Numbered from the stretch's first letter, positions 1 through 6,552 are shown. The stretch: DNA of 10,363 nt from Actinomycetota bacterium (GCA_005787025.1 SYCH01000194.1:1-10363), one strand, 5' to 3'. Notes: a model not told the origin generated them from the sequence alone. Made by a program: numbers and translations.

Positions 1-1907
1 TCACCGCACACCAATCGGTCCATGGGAAACGGTCGTTCCATGTCGGATTTGGTGTCCTCGATGGCTTTCTTCTGATCGGGCGTCTCGACGAACGGGAACG
101 CCTGCTCCATCTCGTATTGCCACGGCGTGTCGGAACCGAACGCGTGCCCGCGGGCGTTCACGCGTTTCTGGTAGAGCACCACGAGTTCCTGGGCGATGGC
201 CCGTACGGCGCTACGCACCTTGGCCTTCGCTCGGGCGAAGTCACCTCCGCCCAACTTGTTCAACGTGGGGGTCTCGCCGCCGACGTAATGACGCACGGCA
301 TCGATCTGGTCGGAGGGTAGATACAGCTTGTCGGTGCCCTTGTAGGCGAGCACGAGATAGTCACGCTCGACCCCGGCGACGGTCATCTTCGTCATGCCCT
401 CGTACTTGGCGACACCGTGGATGTGGTGCACCACGTAGTTGCCGGGCTTCAGGTCCTCGAAGATGGTGGTGCTCTCACGGCGTTTGGCGCGCGGGCGACG
501 ATGCGACGTTCGTCGTCCGGTGATGTCGGCCTCGGTGATGATGGCGAACTTGGCCGAGGGAACGGTGACGCCCCGATGGAGTCGTGCCACCACGATGGAG
601 CCTCCGCGACCACGGAACTCGGGCGCGACGCCGGCGGGCCAGAGGTCCAATTGCAGTCCGGCGTTGGCGAAACTGTCGGACAGTCGTGCGGCGGACACGT
701 CGCTGTCGGCGGCGATGACGACGCGGTAGTCGTCGGAGAGCAGTTGCTTGATGCGGTTGGTCAAACCGTCGGCATCGGCTCCCATGGCGCCCCAGCCCGA
801 GGCTTCGAGGAGGGCGACGTCGGGTCCGTCGGCCACCGGGATGAGATTCCACGAACCTCTCGTCTCGCCGAGTAGTCGATCGGGTTGCTGATACAGATGT
901 GGGAACTCGCGATCGCTATCGCTGGCCCAGGTGGACGCCAGCGTTCGCGCGAGGTCGGCCTCCTCGGCGAGGAGGTCGACGGCGCGGTCGCGCATTCGTC
1001 GGGGCTCGAGCAGGATCATCTTCGAGCCGCGCGGTAACACGTCGCTGAGAAGCAACGGTGTCTCGGTGAGCCACGGCAACCAACTCTCCATGCCGTCGAA
1101 GAGGGCTCCTTCACCGAGTCGCTCCCATTGCTCGCGACCCCACGGTTCGGTGGCGACGAGACCACGCGCACGGTCGCGCACCGCATCGGACAACACCAAC
1201 TCGCGAGCGGGAAAGATGATCGCCTCGTCGAGGTCGACATCGCTGCGTTGATCGTGGACCGAGAAAGTGGTCAGTCGATCGACCTCGTCGCCCCACAGGT
1301 CGATTCGCACGGGTGCATCGGCGGTGGAGGGGAAGACGTCGATGATCGCGCCCCGCTTGGCCACCTCGCCGCGATGCTCGACCAGTTCCTCGCGTCGGTA
1401 TCCACCGTTCACCAACGCGCGCAACAACTCGTCGGGGTCGAGGGTGTCGCCCTTGCGGATGATCACCGGTGACACCGCCGGGGTGTCGGGGCCGAGTTGC
1501 TGCAACAAGGCACGCATGCTGGCCACCACGATGCGTGGTACGCGACTCTCGTCCCGCAGACGCCACAGCACCTCCAGTCGTCGACCCATGGTCTCGACCG
1601 ACGGACTGACGCGCTCGAACGGCAGTGTCTCCCACGCCGGGAACAGCGCGACCTCGTCGGGGGGAACGAGCGTCAGCAGATCGTCGGCCAACTGCGAGGC
1701 CGACGTGCTGGTGGGGCAGGCCACGACGATCGGTCGACGTCCCGACAGTTCGGCGAGAGCGGCGATGGCCACCGCGCGGGCGACCTCGGGAACCGCCACC
1801 GTGCCGTCGACGGCCCCGATCAGGGAGGTGAGGGCCGGGTCGTTGCGCAAAGCCGCGGGCAACGAGGCCAACACTCCGGCGTTGAGGCTCGGGTCGACGA
1901 CGGTCAT
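1..1907 (-). CDS. mfd: Transcription-repair coupling factor Mfd, N-terminal 635 codons (cut by window edge)
   Basis: Mfd is an ATP-dependent DNA translocase that removes stalled RNA polymerase from lesions and recruits UvrA. Reading from ATG 1907, the frame is open to the window edge. The N-terminal UvrB-like module carries ALFPAWETLPFERVSPS (about residues 90-106). The CarD-like RNA-polymerase-interacting domain lies at about 478-550, with DLKPGNYVVHHIHGVAKYEG and DKLYLPSDQIDAVRHYVGGE. The start of the translocase follows (LYQKRVNARGHAF, then WQYEMEQAFPFVETPDQKKA). The last residues are PMDRLVCGD, so the window ends just before the Walker A lysine; the helicase core and C-terminal domain lie outside. 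The start is 7 nt after the pth stop and has no clear Shine-Dalgarno, which suggests translation coupled to pth. I see no frameshift in the parts I translated. Full-length family members are about 1150-1200 aa. Confidence 0.96.
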   Translation of the reverse strand, partial: MTVVDPSLNAGVLASLPAALRNDPALTSLIGAVDGTVAVPEVARAVAIAALAELSGRRPIVVACPTSTSASQLADDLLTLVPPDEVALFPAWETLPFERVSPSVETMGRRLEVLWRLRDESRVPRIVVASMRALLQQLGPDTPAVSPVIIRKGDTLDPDELLRALVNGGYRREELVEHRGEVAKRGAIIDVFPSTADAPVRIDLWGDEVDRLTTFSVHDQRSDVDLDEAIIFPARELVLSDAVRDRARGLVATEPWGREQWERLGEGALFDGMESWLPWLTETPLLLSDVLPRGSKMILLEPRRMRDRAVDLLAEEADLARTLASTWASDSDREFPHLYQQPDRLLGETRGSWNLIPVADGPDVALLEASGWGAMGADADGLTNRIKQLLSDDYRVVIAADSDVSAARLSDSFANAGLQLDLWPAGVAPEFRGRGGSIVVARLHRGVTVPSAKFAIITEADITGRRTSHRRPRAKRRESTTIFEDLKPGNYVVHHIHGVAKYEGMTKMTVAGVERDYLVLAYKGTDKLYLPSDQIDAVRHYVGGETPTLNKLGGGDFARAKAKVRSAVRAIAQELVVLYQKRVNARGHAFGSDTPWQYEMEQAFPFVETPDQKKAIEDTKSDMERPFPMDRLVCG

Positions 1908-1914
1908 CGGTCGA

Positions 1915-2535
1915 TCACAAGGAGTTGTACTTGTTCATGGCGGCGTCGATTCCGATCTCGAGGATCGACTCGATGGCATCGGCGGCCACGTTCACGGCGA
2001 CGTCGAGAGCCTGACGTTCGGCCGCGGGCACTTTCCGCAACACGTGATCCGCACCTTGCTCCTTGTTCGGCGGTTTGCCGACACCGATGCGCACGCGGAC
2101 GTAGTCCTGGGTTCCCATGTGGTTGGTGATGGAGCGCAGTCCGTTGTGCCCGCCGAGTCCACCGCCGACCTTGAGTCGAACGGTCCCCGGGGCCAGGTCG
2201 AGCTCGTCCTGTACCACGATGAGCCCTTCGTGCCCGGCGAACCCGTAACGCTTGACCAACTTGCGAACCGCTCGTCCGCTCTCGTTCATGAACGTGGTGG
2301 GAAACGCCAGCACCGCGCGCTTGGTACCCAGGCGAACCTCGGCCACCAGAGCATTGTCCCGACCGGCTTTCAGTGATTCGCCGGCACGACGGGCCAGTTC
2401 GACGACGACCTCTTCGCCCACGTTGTGGCGCGTTCGCGCGTATTGCTTGCCGGGGTTACCGAGGCCGACGATGAGGGCGTCGAAAGCCGACGATCTGACG
2501 CGGGCCGAATCACCCGAACGGCCGAGCAGGCCCAT
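1915..2535 (-). CDS. pth: Peptidyl-tRNA hydrolase
   Basis: This enzyme cleaves the ester bond of peptidyl-tRNAs that drop off ribosomes, recycling tRNA in the cytoplasm. The 206-aa product has all the Pth signatures: LIVGLGNPGKQYARTRHNVG at residues 21-40, with N27 and catalytic H37; FMNESG with N84; QDELDLAPG with D110; and GGLGGHNGLRSI with N130. These correspond to E. coli N10, H20, N68, D93 and N114. About 20 residues precede the conserved LIVGLGNPG. ATG 2535 is the only usable start ahead of that motif, so the short extension is probably real. It begins 8 nt after the rplY stop without a visible Shine-Dalgarno and ends 7 nt before mfd, consistent with coupled translation in an rplY-pth-mfd unit. 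The rplY-pth pairing is standard in actinobacteria. Confidence 0.96.
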   Translation of the reverse strand: MGLLGRSGDSARVRSSAFDALIVGLGNPGKQYARTRHNVGEEVVVELARRAGESLKAGRDNALVAEVRLGTKRAVLAFPTTFMNESGRAVRKLVKRYGFAGHEGLIVVQDELDLAPGTVRLKVGGGLGGHNGLRSITNHMGTQDYVRVRIGVGKPPNKEQGADHVLRKVPAAERQALDVAVNVAADAIESILEIGIDAAMNKYNSL

Positions 2536-2543
2536 GAGTCGGT

Positions 2544-3167
2544 TCAGGACTTGGGCTTGGCGTCACCGTCGGCCGGAGCGACCTCGGCGGCGGCCACCGG
2601 AGCGACCTCGGCCTTGGAGCCGGCGATGGCGGTGACGATCGGGAGATCCGCGTCGCCGAGGGCGCGCGTGCCCGCGGGCAACGTGATCTGTCCGAGACGG
2701 ATGACGTCGCCGGGCTGCATGGCCGAGATGTCGATGGCGATCTCGCTCGGCATGTTGGCCGGCGTGGTGACGATGTCGATGGTGTCCTGCGACGGGTCGA
2801 CGAGTCCGCCCTCGGCAACGACGGCCTTGGCCTCACCCACGAGACGCACCGGAACGGCGATGGTGAGCTCCTCGCTCAAGTTGATGCGCAGGAAGTCGAC
2901 GTGAGCGACGGTGCGGCGCACGGGATGGCGCTGCATGTCCTTGATGACGGCGGGGTAGACGTTGCCGTCGACTTTGATCTCGAGGATGGTGTTCGAGCCG
3001 GCGGCACCCGACAGAGCCAGGCGCAGATCGCGACGATCGACGATGACCGAAACCGGCTCCATGCCCTGACCGTAGATGACGGCAGGGATCTTCTCGTCGC
3101 GACGGATACGACGGGCTTCGGGGCTACCGGAGATTCGACCGGAGGTGGCAACAAGAGTGGTGGACAT
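2544..3167 (-). CDS. rplY: Large-subunit ribosomal protein bL25, long Ctc/TL5 form
   Basis: bL25 binds 5S rRNA in the large ribosomal subunit. The 207-aa protein has the two-domain long form. The 5S-binding N-terminal domain (about 1-90) contains KIPAVIYGQG and VIKDMQRHPVRRTVAHVDF. A TL5-type beta domain covers about 95-185 (LTIAVPVRLVGEA, and INLSEE before it). An Ala/Pro/Glu-rich, probably disordered tail ends in KPKS. I chose ATG 3167 over the longer reading from 3245 for two reasons: the family motif starts here, and GAAAGG (3175-3180) lies 7 nt upstream, the clearest minus-strand ribosome-binding site I found in the window. The 117 nt upstream carry a promoter-like -10 and a strong hairpin, so rplY probably heads its own transcript, with pth and mfd following. 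In Bacillus the homologue Ctc is a general stress protein; whether that holds here is unknown. Confidence 0.96.
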   Translation of the reverse strand: MSTTLVATSGRISGSPEARRIRRDEKIPAVIYGQGMEPVSVIVDRRDLRLALSGAAGSNTILEIKVDGNVYPAVIKDMQRHPVRRTVAHVDFLRINLSEELTIAVPVRLVGEAKAVVAEGGLVDPSQDTIDIVTTPANMPSEIAIDISAMQPGDVIRLGQITLPAGTRALGDADLPIVTAIAGSKAEVAPVAAAEVAPADGDAKPKS

Positions 3168-3183
3168 GACGCGGCCTTTCGTG

Positions 3184-3199
3184 CCGGGCGGGCGCCCGG
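3184..3199 (-). repeat. GC-rich hairpin in the rplY 5' leader
   Basis: A perfect inverted repeat has arms CCGGGCG and CGCCCGG (2 nt between; in RNA more likely a 6-bp stem with a 4-nt loop). It lies 3 nt upstream of the GAAAGG ribosome-binding site of rplY and downstream of the putative transcription start. It has no U-tract, so it is not a canonical terminator. It could influence translation initiation of rplY or be incidental in GC-rich DNA. Confidence 0.45.
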
Positions 3200-3217
3200 G
3201 GTCACAAACGGATACCA

Positions 3218-3245
3218 ATCCTAGGGGTGGGCGGGGTCGGTTCAC
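3218..3245 (-). promoter_or_regulatory. Putative promoter for rplY-pth-mfd
   Basis: On the minus strand, TAGGAT (3218-3223) fits the actinobacterial -10 consensus TANNNT. A weak -35-like GTGAAC (3240-3245) lies 16 bp upstream. Transcription starting about 7 nt downstream would give a leader of about 44 nt containing the hairpin and ribosome-binding site. The -35 match is poor, so this rests on the -10, the position in the only sizeable gap of the left block, and the good ribosome-binding site below it. Confidence 0.4.
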
Positions 3246-3252
3246 TACCCCG
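3232..3252. repeat. 6-bp inverted repeat flanking the putative -35 of rplY
   Basis: The arms CGGGGT and ACCCCG (3232-3237 and 3247-3252) are perfectly complementary with a 9-nt spacer that contains the weak -35-like element. It lies 32 nt past the prs stop. It could be an RNA hairpin marking the end of glmU-prs, a protein-binding site, or chance. No U-tract follows on either strand. Confidence 0.3.
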
Positions 3253-3284
3253 GAAATGGGCGGAAGGACCCCTCGACCGTGGTC

Positions 3285-4286
3285 TCAGGCTTGGTTCTCG
3301 CCGCCGAAGATCTCACTGACGCTGGTGTCGTCGAAGACGGCGGCCAGGGCGTCGGCGATGATCCGCCCGACCGAGAGCACCTTGATCTTGTCGATGTGGG
3401 CTTCGGAGGCCAGAGGCAAGGTGTTGGTGAGCACGACACGGTCGATGCGGGAGTTCGACAGGCGCTCGACGGCCGGACCCGACAGCACACCGTGAGTGGC
3501 CATGGCCCAGACCTCGGTGGCGCCCTTGTCGAGCAGGAGATGGGCGGCCGACACGATGGTGCCACCGGTGTCGATCATGTCGTCGGTGAGGATGCACAAG
3601 CGCCCCTCCACCTCGCCGATCACGTCGAGGGCCTGAGCCACGTTGGTGCTGCCCTTGGGACGACGCTTGTACACGAAGGCGAGGTCGGCACCCAGCTCCT
3701 CACCGAGATGTTGTTGCATGCGCTCGGCCACCTTGATGCGTCCGGCGTCCGGGGAGACGATCACGGGGTTCTTGGCGTTGTCGCGGATGTACTGCTCGAT
3801 CACGGGCATCGCGGTGAGGTGGTCGACGGGACCGTCGAAGAAACCTTGAATCTGACCACTGTGCAGGTCGATGGACACCATGCGCTTGGCGCCGGCGGCC
3901 TTGAAGAGATCGGCGATGAGGCGCGCCGTGATGGGCTCACGACCCTCGGCTTTGCGGTCCTGACGGGCGTATCCGTAGAAGGGACAGACCGCGGTGATGC
4001 GCTTGGCCGACGCACGTTGCGCGGCGTCGATCATGATCAGCTGTTCCATGATGGAGTCGTTGATGGAACGCCCGTCGCACCCGAAGTGGCTCTGCATGAT
4101 GAAGACGTCCGAGCCACGAACGCTCTCACCAAAACGCGGACGTACTTCCCCGTTGGCGAATTCGACGAGGTTCGGTACGCCGAGTTCGATTCCGAGGTAT
4201 CCGGCGACCTCGTTGGCCAGCGCCAAATGCGTGCGTCCCGAATAGAGCGCCATCCTCTTGGTCGTGACCTTGTTCACCTGACTCAC
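3285..4286 (-). CDS. prs: Ribose-phosphate pyrophosphokinase (PRPP synthetase)
   Basis: Prs transfers pyrophosphate from ATP to ribose 5-phosphate, making PRPP for purine, pyrimidine, NAD, histidine and tryptophan synthesis. The 333-aa protein shows the class I layout: MALYSGRTHLALANEVA and VEFANGEVRPRFGESVRG near the N-terminus, CPFYGYARQDRKAEGREPIT (ATP-site loop), IDLHSGQIQGFFDGPVDHL (metal and nucleotide site), VIVSPDAGRIKVAERM, the KRRPKGS flexible-loop region, and the PRPP-binding loop LTDDMIDTGGTIVSAA. GTG 4286 is used as start. An internal ATG at residue 12 would give a product closer to the usual 315-326 aa, but has no spaced ribosome-binding site. The gene follows glmU by 39 nt. The glmU-prs pairing is widespread and links UDP-sugar and nucleotide precursor supply. 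All catalytic motifs look intact. Confidence 0.97.
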   Translation of the reverse strand: MSQVNKVTTKRMALYSGRTHLALANEVAGYLGIELGVPNLVEFANGEVRPRFGESVRGSDVFIMQSHFGCDGRSINDSIMEQLIMIDAAQRASAKRITAVCPFYGYARQDRKAEGREPITARLIADLFKAAGAKRMVSIDLHSGQIQGFFDGPVDHLTAMPVIEQYIRDNAKNPVIVSPDAGRIKVAERMQQHLGEELGADLAFVYKRRPKGSTNVAQALDVIGEVEGRLCILTDDMIDTGGTIVSAAHLLLDKGATEVWAMATHGVLSGPAVERLSNSRIDRVVLTNTLPLASEAHIDKIKVLSVGRIIADALAAVFDDTSVSEIFGGENQA

Positions 4287-4325
4287 GTCGCTGCCCGTCC
4301 CGTCTGAAGCCTGATCTTGTGTCCG

Positions 4326-5447
4326 TCACGACGACGGCTCACCGTTGGAATCATAGAACGCACCGGTCCTCTGACCGTCAGCCACGGAAGCGCCCGCGGC
4401 GAGATGAGCGAACGGACCTACGTGGCAGTCGTCGCCGATGGATGCGAGGCGCCCGACCGAATTCTCGACGCGCGACGCGCGGCCCACGTGGCAATCGACG
4501 AGTCGGGTGTTCGGCCCGATTTCACAGCCGTCCCCGATGGTGGTGTCGCCCTGGAGGATGGTGCCGGGGAACAGCGTGACGTCGCGCCCGATCCGCACAC
4601 CGATGTCGATGAAGGTCTGTCGCGGATCGATCATCGTCACCCCGTTCAACAACCAATGACGATTGGTGCGCGACCGGAGTTCGCGTTCGGCCAGGGCCAA
4701 CTGCCAGCGGTCGTTCACCCCTTGGGTTTCCGGAGCCGGCGCCTCGACGGCCCCGACCCGATGTCCCATGCCCGCGAGAACGGCGATGACGTCGGTCAGG
4801 TACAACTCGCCCTGGGCGTTGTCGGGGGACAGGTGACGCAGAGCCGGCGCGAGAAGGTCGCGACGAAAGGCGTAAATGGAGGTGTTGATCTCGGTGATGC
4901 GTCGCTCGTCGTCGGTGGCATCTCGCTGCTCGACGATTCGTTGCACCCGACCGTCGCGACCACGCACCACGCGTCCGTATCCGCTCGGGTCGTCGACGTG
5001 GGACACCAGCACGGTCGCGGCATGGCCCTGGGACTCGTGCGCGGTCACCAGATCGTCGATGGTCTCGCGCCGCAACAACGGGGTGTCGCCCGGGAGGACG
5101 ATGATGGTCGAGGTGTCGTCGAGTTCGTCGGTGCCACCGTCGTGACGCCCGAGTTCGAGATCGAGGGCGGCGAGCCCGACCATCACCGCATCACCGGTGC
5201 CGCGCTGGACGGCTTGCTCGGCGAACAACGGCCTCAGCCACGCTGGCGCCTCGGATCCGACGCGGGTGATCACCTTGTCGGCCCCGTGACCCACCACCAC
5301 GACTGCCCGGGCGGGGCGGGCGACCTCGAGCGCGTGCAACACGTGCAAGACCATGGGACGACCGCAGATGAGATGCAGCGGCTTGGGTCGTTGGGACCGC
5401 ATTCGGGTGCCTTCGCCGGCGGCGAGAACGATGGCGTACGCGGGCAT
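4326..5447 (-). CDS. glmU: GlmU-type N-acetylglucosamine-1-phosphate uridyltransferase with truncated beta-helix
   Basis: Normal GlmU acetylates glucosamine-1-phosphate (C-terminal domain) and then uridylates it (N-terminal domain) to make UDP-GlcNAc for peptidoglycan. Here the uridyltransferase is complete: VLAAGEGTRMRSQRPKPLH (7-25), EQAVQRGTGDAVMVG, LPGDTPLL, PSGYGRVVR, EINTSIYAF and GVNDRWQLA. The left-handed beta-helix starts near residue 270 (hexapeptides such as IGRDVTLFPGTILQGDTTIG), but the protein stops at 373 aa instead of about 456. The lost part holds the acetyltransferase site. In the remnant, GPFARLRPG of E. coli reads GPFAHLAAG, so the equivalent of R333 is Ala near residue 350. 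Only 39 nt separate the stop from prs, so no displaced domain follows. ATG 5447 is the start; the longer reading crosses the tRNA gene. No Shine-Dalgarno is visible; TATGAC 6 nt upstream of the ATG is a weak leaderless -10 candidate. Probably uridyltransferase only (inference). Confidence 0.92.
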   Translation of the reverse strand: MPAYAIVLAAGEGTRMRSQRPKPLHLICGRPMVLHVLHALEVARPARAVVVVGHGADKVITRVGSEAPAWLRPLFAEQAVQRGTGDAVMVGLAALDLELGRHDGGTDELDDTSTIIVLPGDTPLLRRETIDDLVTAHESQGHAATVLVSHVDDPSGYGRVVRGRDGRVQRIVEQRDATDDERRITEINTSIYAFRRDLLAPALRHLSPDNAQGELYLTDVIAVLAGMGHRVGAVEAPAPETQGVNDRWQLALAERELRSRTNRHWLLNGVTMIDPRQTFIDIGVRIGRDVTLFPGTILQGDTTIGDGCEIGPNTRLVDCHVGRASRVENSVGRLASIGDDCHVGPFAHLAAGASVADGQRTGAFYDSNGEPSS

Positions 5448-5466
5448 GACGCAGTCATACCACGAA

Positions 5467-5479
5467 CCGTCATCGACGG
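5467..5479 (-). repeat. Short hairpin between tRNA-Gln and glmU
   Basis: CCGTC and GACGG form a perfect 5-bp stem with a 3-nt loop in the 59-nt spacer between the tRNA 3' end and the glmU start. It has no U-tract and is weak. It might be a processing or attenuation element if tRNA and glmU share a transcript, or chance. Confidence 0.2.
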
Positions 5480-5506
5480 ACCCGATCACGCGCGGCGTTC
5501 GGTCGT

Positions 5507-5580
5507 TGGCTCCGGGGAGAGGGCTCGAACCCCTATTCTCTGAACCAAAATCAGCTGTCCTACCATTGGACGACCCCGGA
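5507..5580 (-). tRNA. tRNA-Gln (anticodon TTG, reads CAA) with encoded CCA
   Basis: On the minus strand the 74 nt fold as a tRNA. The acceptor TCCGGGG pairs with CCCCGGA. The D arm is GTCC/GGAC with loop AATGGTA. The anticodon stem GCTGA/TCAGA has loop TTTTGGT, giving anticodon TTG. The variable loop is GAAT, the T arm AGGGG/CCTCT with loop TTCGAGC, the discriminator G, then CCA (5507-5509). The outermost anticodon-stem pair (27-43) reads G-A and is a mismatch; the other stems pair fully apart from one G-T wobble. The sequence resembles other actinobacterial tRNA-Gln genes. It lies directly upstream of glmU. Protein readings across it (GSSNGRTADFGSENRGSSPL) are the well-known artefact of translating a tRNA. 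Confidence 0.95.
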
Positions 5581-5616
5581 TCGACGCTCGTCCTGTTCGG
5601 GCCGAACGACGCCCCA

Positions 5617-5622
5617 ACGGTA
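5617..5622 (-). promoter_or_regulatory. Putative -10 element of the tRNA-Gln promoter
   Basis: The minus strand reads TACCGT here, fitting TANNNT, placed to start transcription about 30 nt before the mature tRNA 5' end. I see no convincing -35 at 16-18 bp. It lies in the 128-nt gap (5581-5708) between the divergent tRNA and bS22 genes, where a tRNA promoter is expected. Confidence 0.3.
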
Positions 5623-5652
5623 CCGGAAAACGACATCCGAATTCCCGTGCCG

Positions 5653-5682
5653 TTGGCGATGGCGCCCCGATCTCGCTAGCGT
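5653..5682 (+). promoter_or_regulatory. Putative promoter of the bS22 gene
   Basis: TTGGCG (5653-5658) and TAGCGT (5677-5682) with an 18-bp spacer resemble an actinobacterial vegetative promoter. Transcription would start near 5689, giving a leader of about 20 nt with GGAAGAGG (5697-5704) as the ribosome-binding site 4 nt before the ATG. Confidence 0.45.
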
Positions 5683-5708
5683 ACGAAGCCTGTCGTGGAA
5701 GAGGTCCT

Positions 5709-5801
5709 ATGGGTTCGTTGATCAAGAAGCGTCGTAAGCGCATGCGAAAGAAGAAGCACAAGAAGATGCTTCGTCGTACGCGTCACCAGCGTCGCAAGTA
5801 G
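5709..5801 (+). CDS. Small ribosomal protein bS22 (AURKAIP1/COX24 domain)
   Basis: This 30-aa, extremely basic peptide begins MGSLIKKRRKRMRKKKHKK and ends RRTRHQRRK. It matches the short actinobacterial AURKAIP1/COX24-domain proteins (PF08213), identified as bS22 in mycobacterial 30S structures, where the peptide sits in an rRNA pocket near the decoding region. The start is secure: GGAAGAGG lies 4 nt upstream and the family motif begins at this methionine. About 19 of the 30 residues are Lys or Arg. It is a single-gene unit on the strand opposite its neighbours, divergent from tRNA-Gln and convergent with ispE, with only 4 nt between the two stop codons. Many gene finders miss it because of its size. 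The family assignment is firm; the ribosomal role here is by homology. Confidence 0.92.
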   Translation: MGSLIKKRRKRMRKKKHKKMLRRTRHQRRK

Positions 5802-5805
5802 TTCG

Positions 5806-6552
5806 TCAGCAACCGGTCGTCTCGATGACCGTGGCCTCGGGAAGGCGCAGTGCCAGCCCCTCGTGGCGACCCTTCAGGAACCACGTGGCTCCGCTGCCGG
5901 CCAAAACCGGTTCCGCACCACTCGCGTCTCGGATGCGCTCCCGCCAGGTCGCCAGTTCTGGTTCGACGGTCAGCGCCGCCTCCTCCAAATCGTTCGGATT
6001 CGTGATTCGTTCGCATCGCGGTCCGCCGAGCTCGTCCCACGCGCGATAGACCGCGGGGGTGCTCACCGCGAGCGGTGGGATGACCAAGGTGTAGTCGTCG
6101 CTCGCGTCGGGTAACGGTTCGATCGACTCGCCGATACCGCGCACGCGCGCCCGTCCGCGAACCATGCAAAAAGGGATGTCGGCCCCGAGTCGCGAGGCCG
6201 CGACCAAGTCGGTGAAGCCAGCCCACCGCAACACCGCCGCGGCGTCGGCGGATCCGCCGCCCAAGCCACCACCGTGCGGGATGTTCTTCACGACCCTCAC
6301 CCGAGCGGTGCGAGCAGCCAACGTGAGAGCCCGCGCGACGAGATTGGTCGAATCGGTGGGAATGCCCCGTGAGAAGGGTCCGCTGAACGACAACTCGGAG
6401 TCGGTGTCGGTGGGCGTGATGTCGATTTCGTCGTGGAGATCGAGGGTGGTCATCTCCGCGTCGATGAGGTGGTACCCGTCGTCTCGCACGCCGACCACGC
6501 GCAACGACAAGGTGAGTTTCGCCGGAGCGATGACGGTGACGCGCGCGTTCAT
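5806..6552 (-). CDS. ispE: 4-diphosphocytidyl-2-C-methyl-D-erythritol kinase
   Basis: IspE phosphorylates CDP-methylerythritol in the MEP pathway to IPP and DMAPP. The 248-aa protein carries the GHMP-kinase signatures: APAKLTLSLRV (9-19) with K12, RDDGYHLIDAEM with H28, the ATP loop IPHGGGLGGGSADAAAVL (91-108), GADIPF with D125 as the catalytic-Asp equivalent, and the C-terminal LAGSGATWF (217-225). It is shorter than the usual 280-315 aa. Part of the loss is a 9-residue shortening between the ATP loop and GADIPF relative to E. coli. The usual Asn two residues after the Lys (PAKLNL or PAKINL) is Thr14. Start ATG 6552 overlaps the rsmA stop as ATGA, indicating translational coupling. rsmA-ispE is a common gene pair. 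I expect an active kinase because the Lys, Asp and glycine loop are kept. Confidence 0.94.
   Translation of the reverse strand: MNARVTVIAPAKLTLSLRVVGVRDDGYHLIDAEMTTLDLHDEIDITPTDTDSELSFSGPFSRGIPTDSTNLVARALTLAARTARVRVVKNIPHGGGLGGGSADAAAVLRWAGFTDLVAASRLGADIPFCMVRGRARVRGIGESIEPLPDASDDYTLVIPPLAVSTPAVYRAWDELGGPRCERITNPNDLEEAALTVEPELATWRERIRDASGAEPVLAGSGATWFLKGRHEGLALRLPEATVIETTGC

Noticed and set aside
3232..3252. Intrinsic terminator after prs
   Set aside because: The 6-bp stem is real but no U-tract follows on the minus strand, so I list it only as an inverted repeat.
3279..4307. 342-codon open frame on the plus strand opposite prs
   Set aside because: Its extent closely matches the prs gene on the other strand, and its residue pattern is the reverse-strand image of prs codon usage.
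4317..5543. 408-codon open frame on the plus strand opposite glmU and part of the tRNA
   Set aside because: It mirrors glmU codons and continues into the tRNA gene; no recognisable motifs.
5448..5636. N-terminal extension of GlmU (63 extra codons)
   Set aside because: It reads through the tRNA-Gln gene, producing the familiar GSSNGRTADFGSENRGSSPL artefact. The GlmU family N-terminus begins at ATG 5447.
5486..5761. 91-codon minus-strand frame between the tRNA and bS22
   Set aside because: It is the antisense of bS22 joined to the tRNA sequence; no protein signature.
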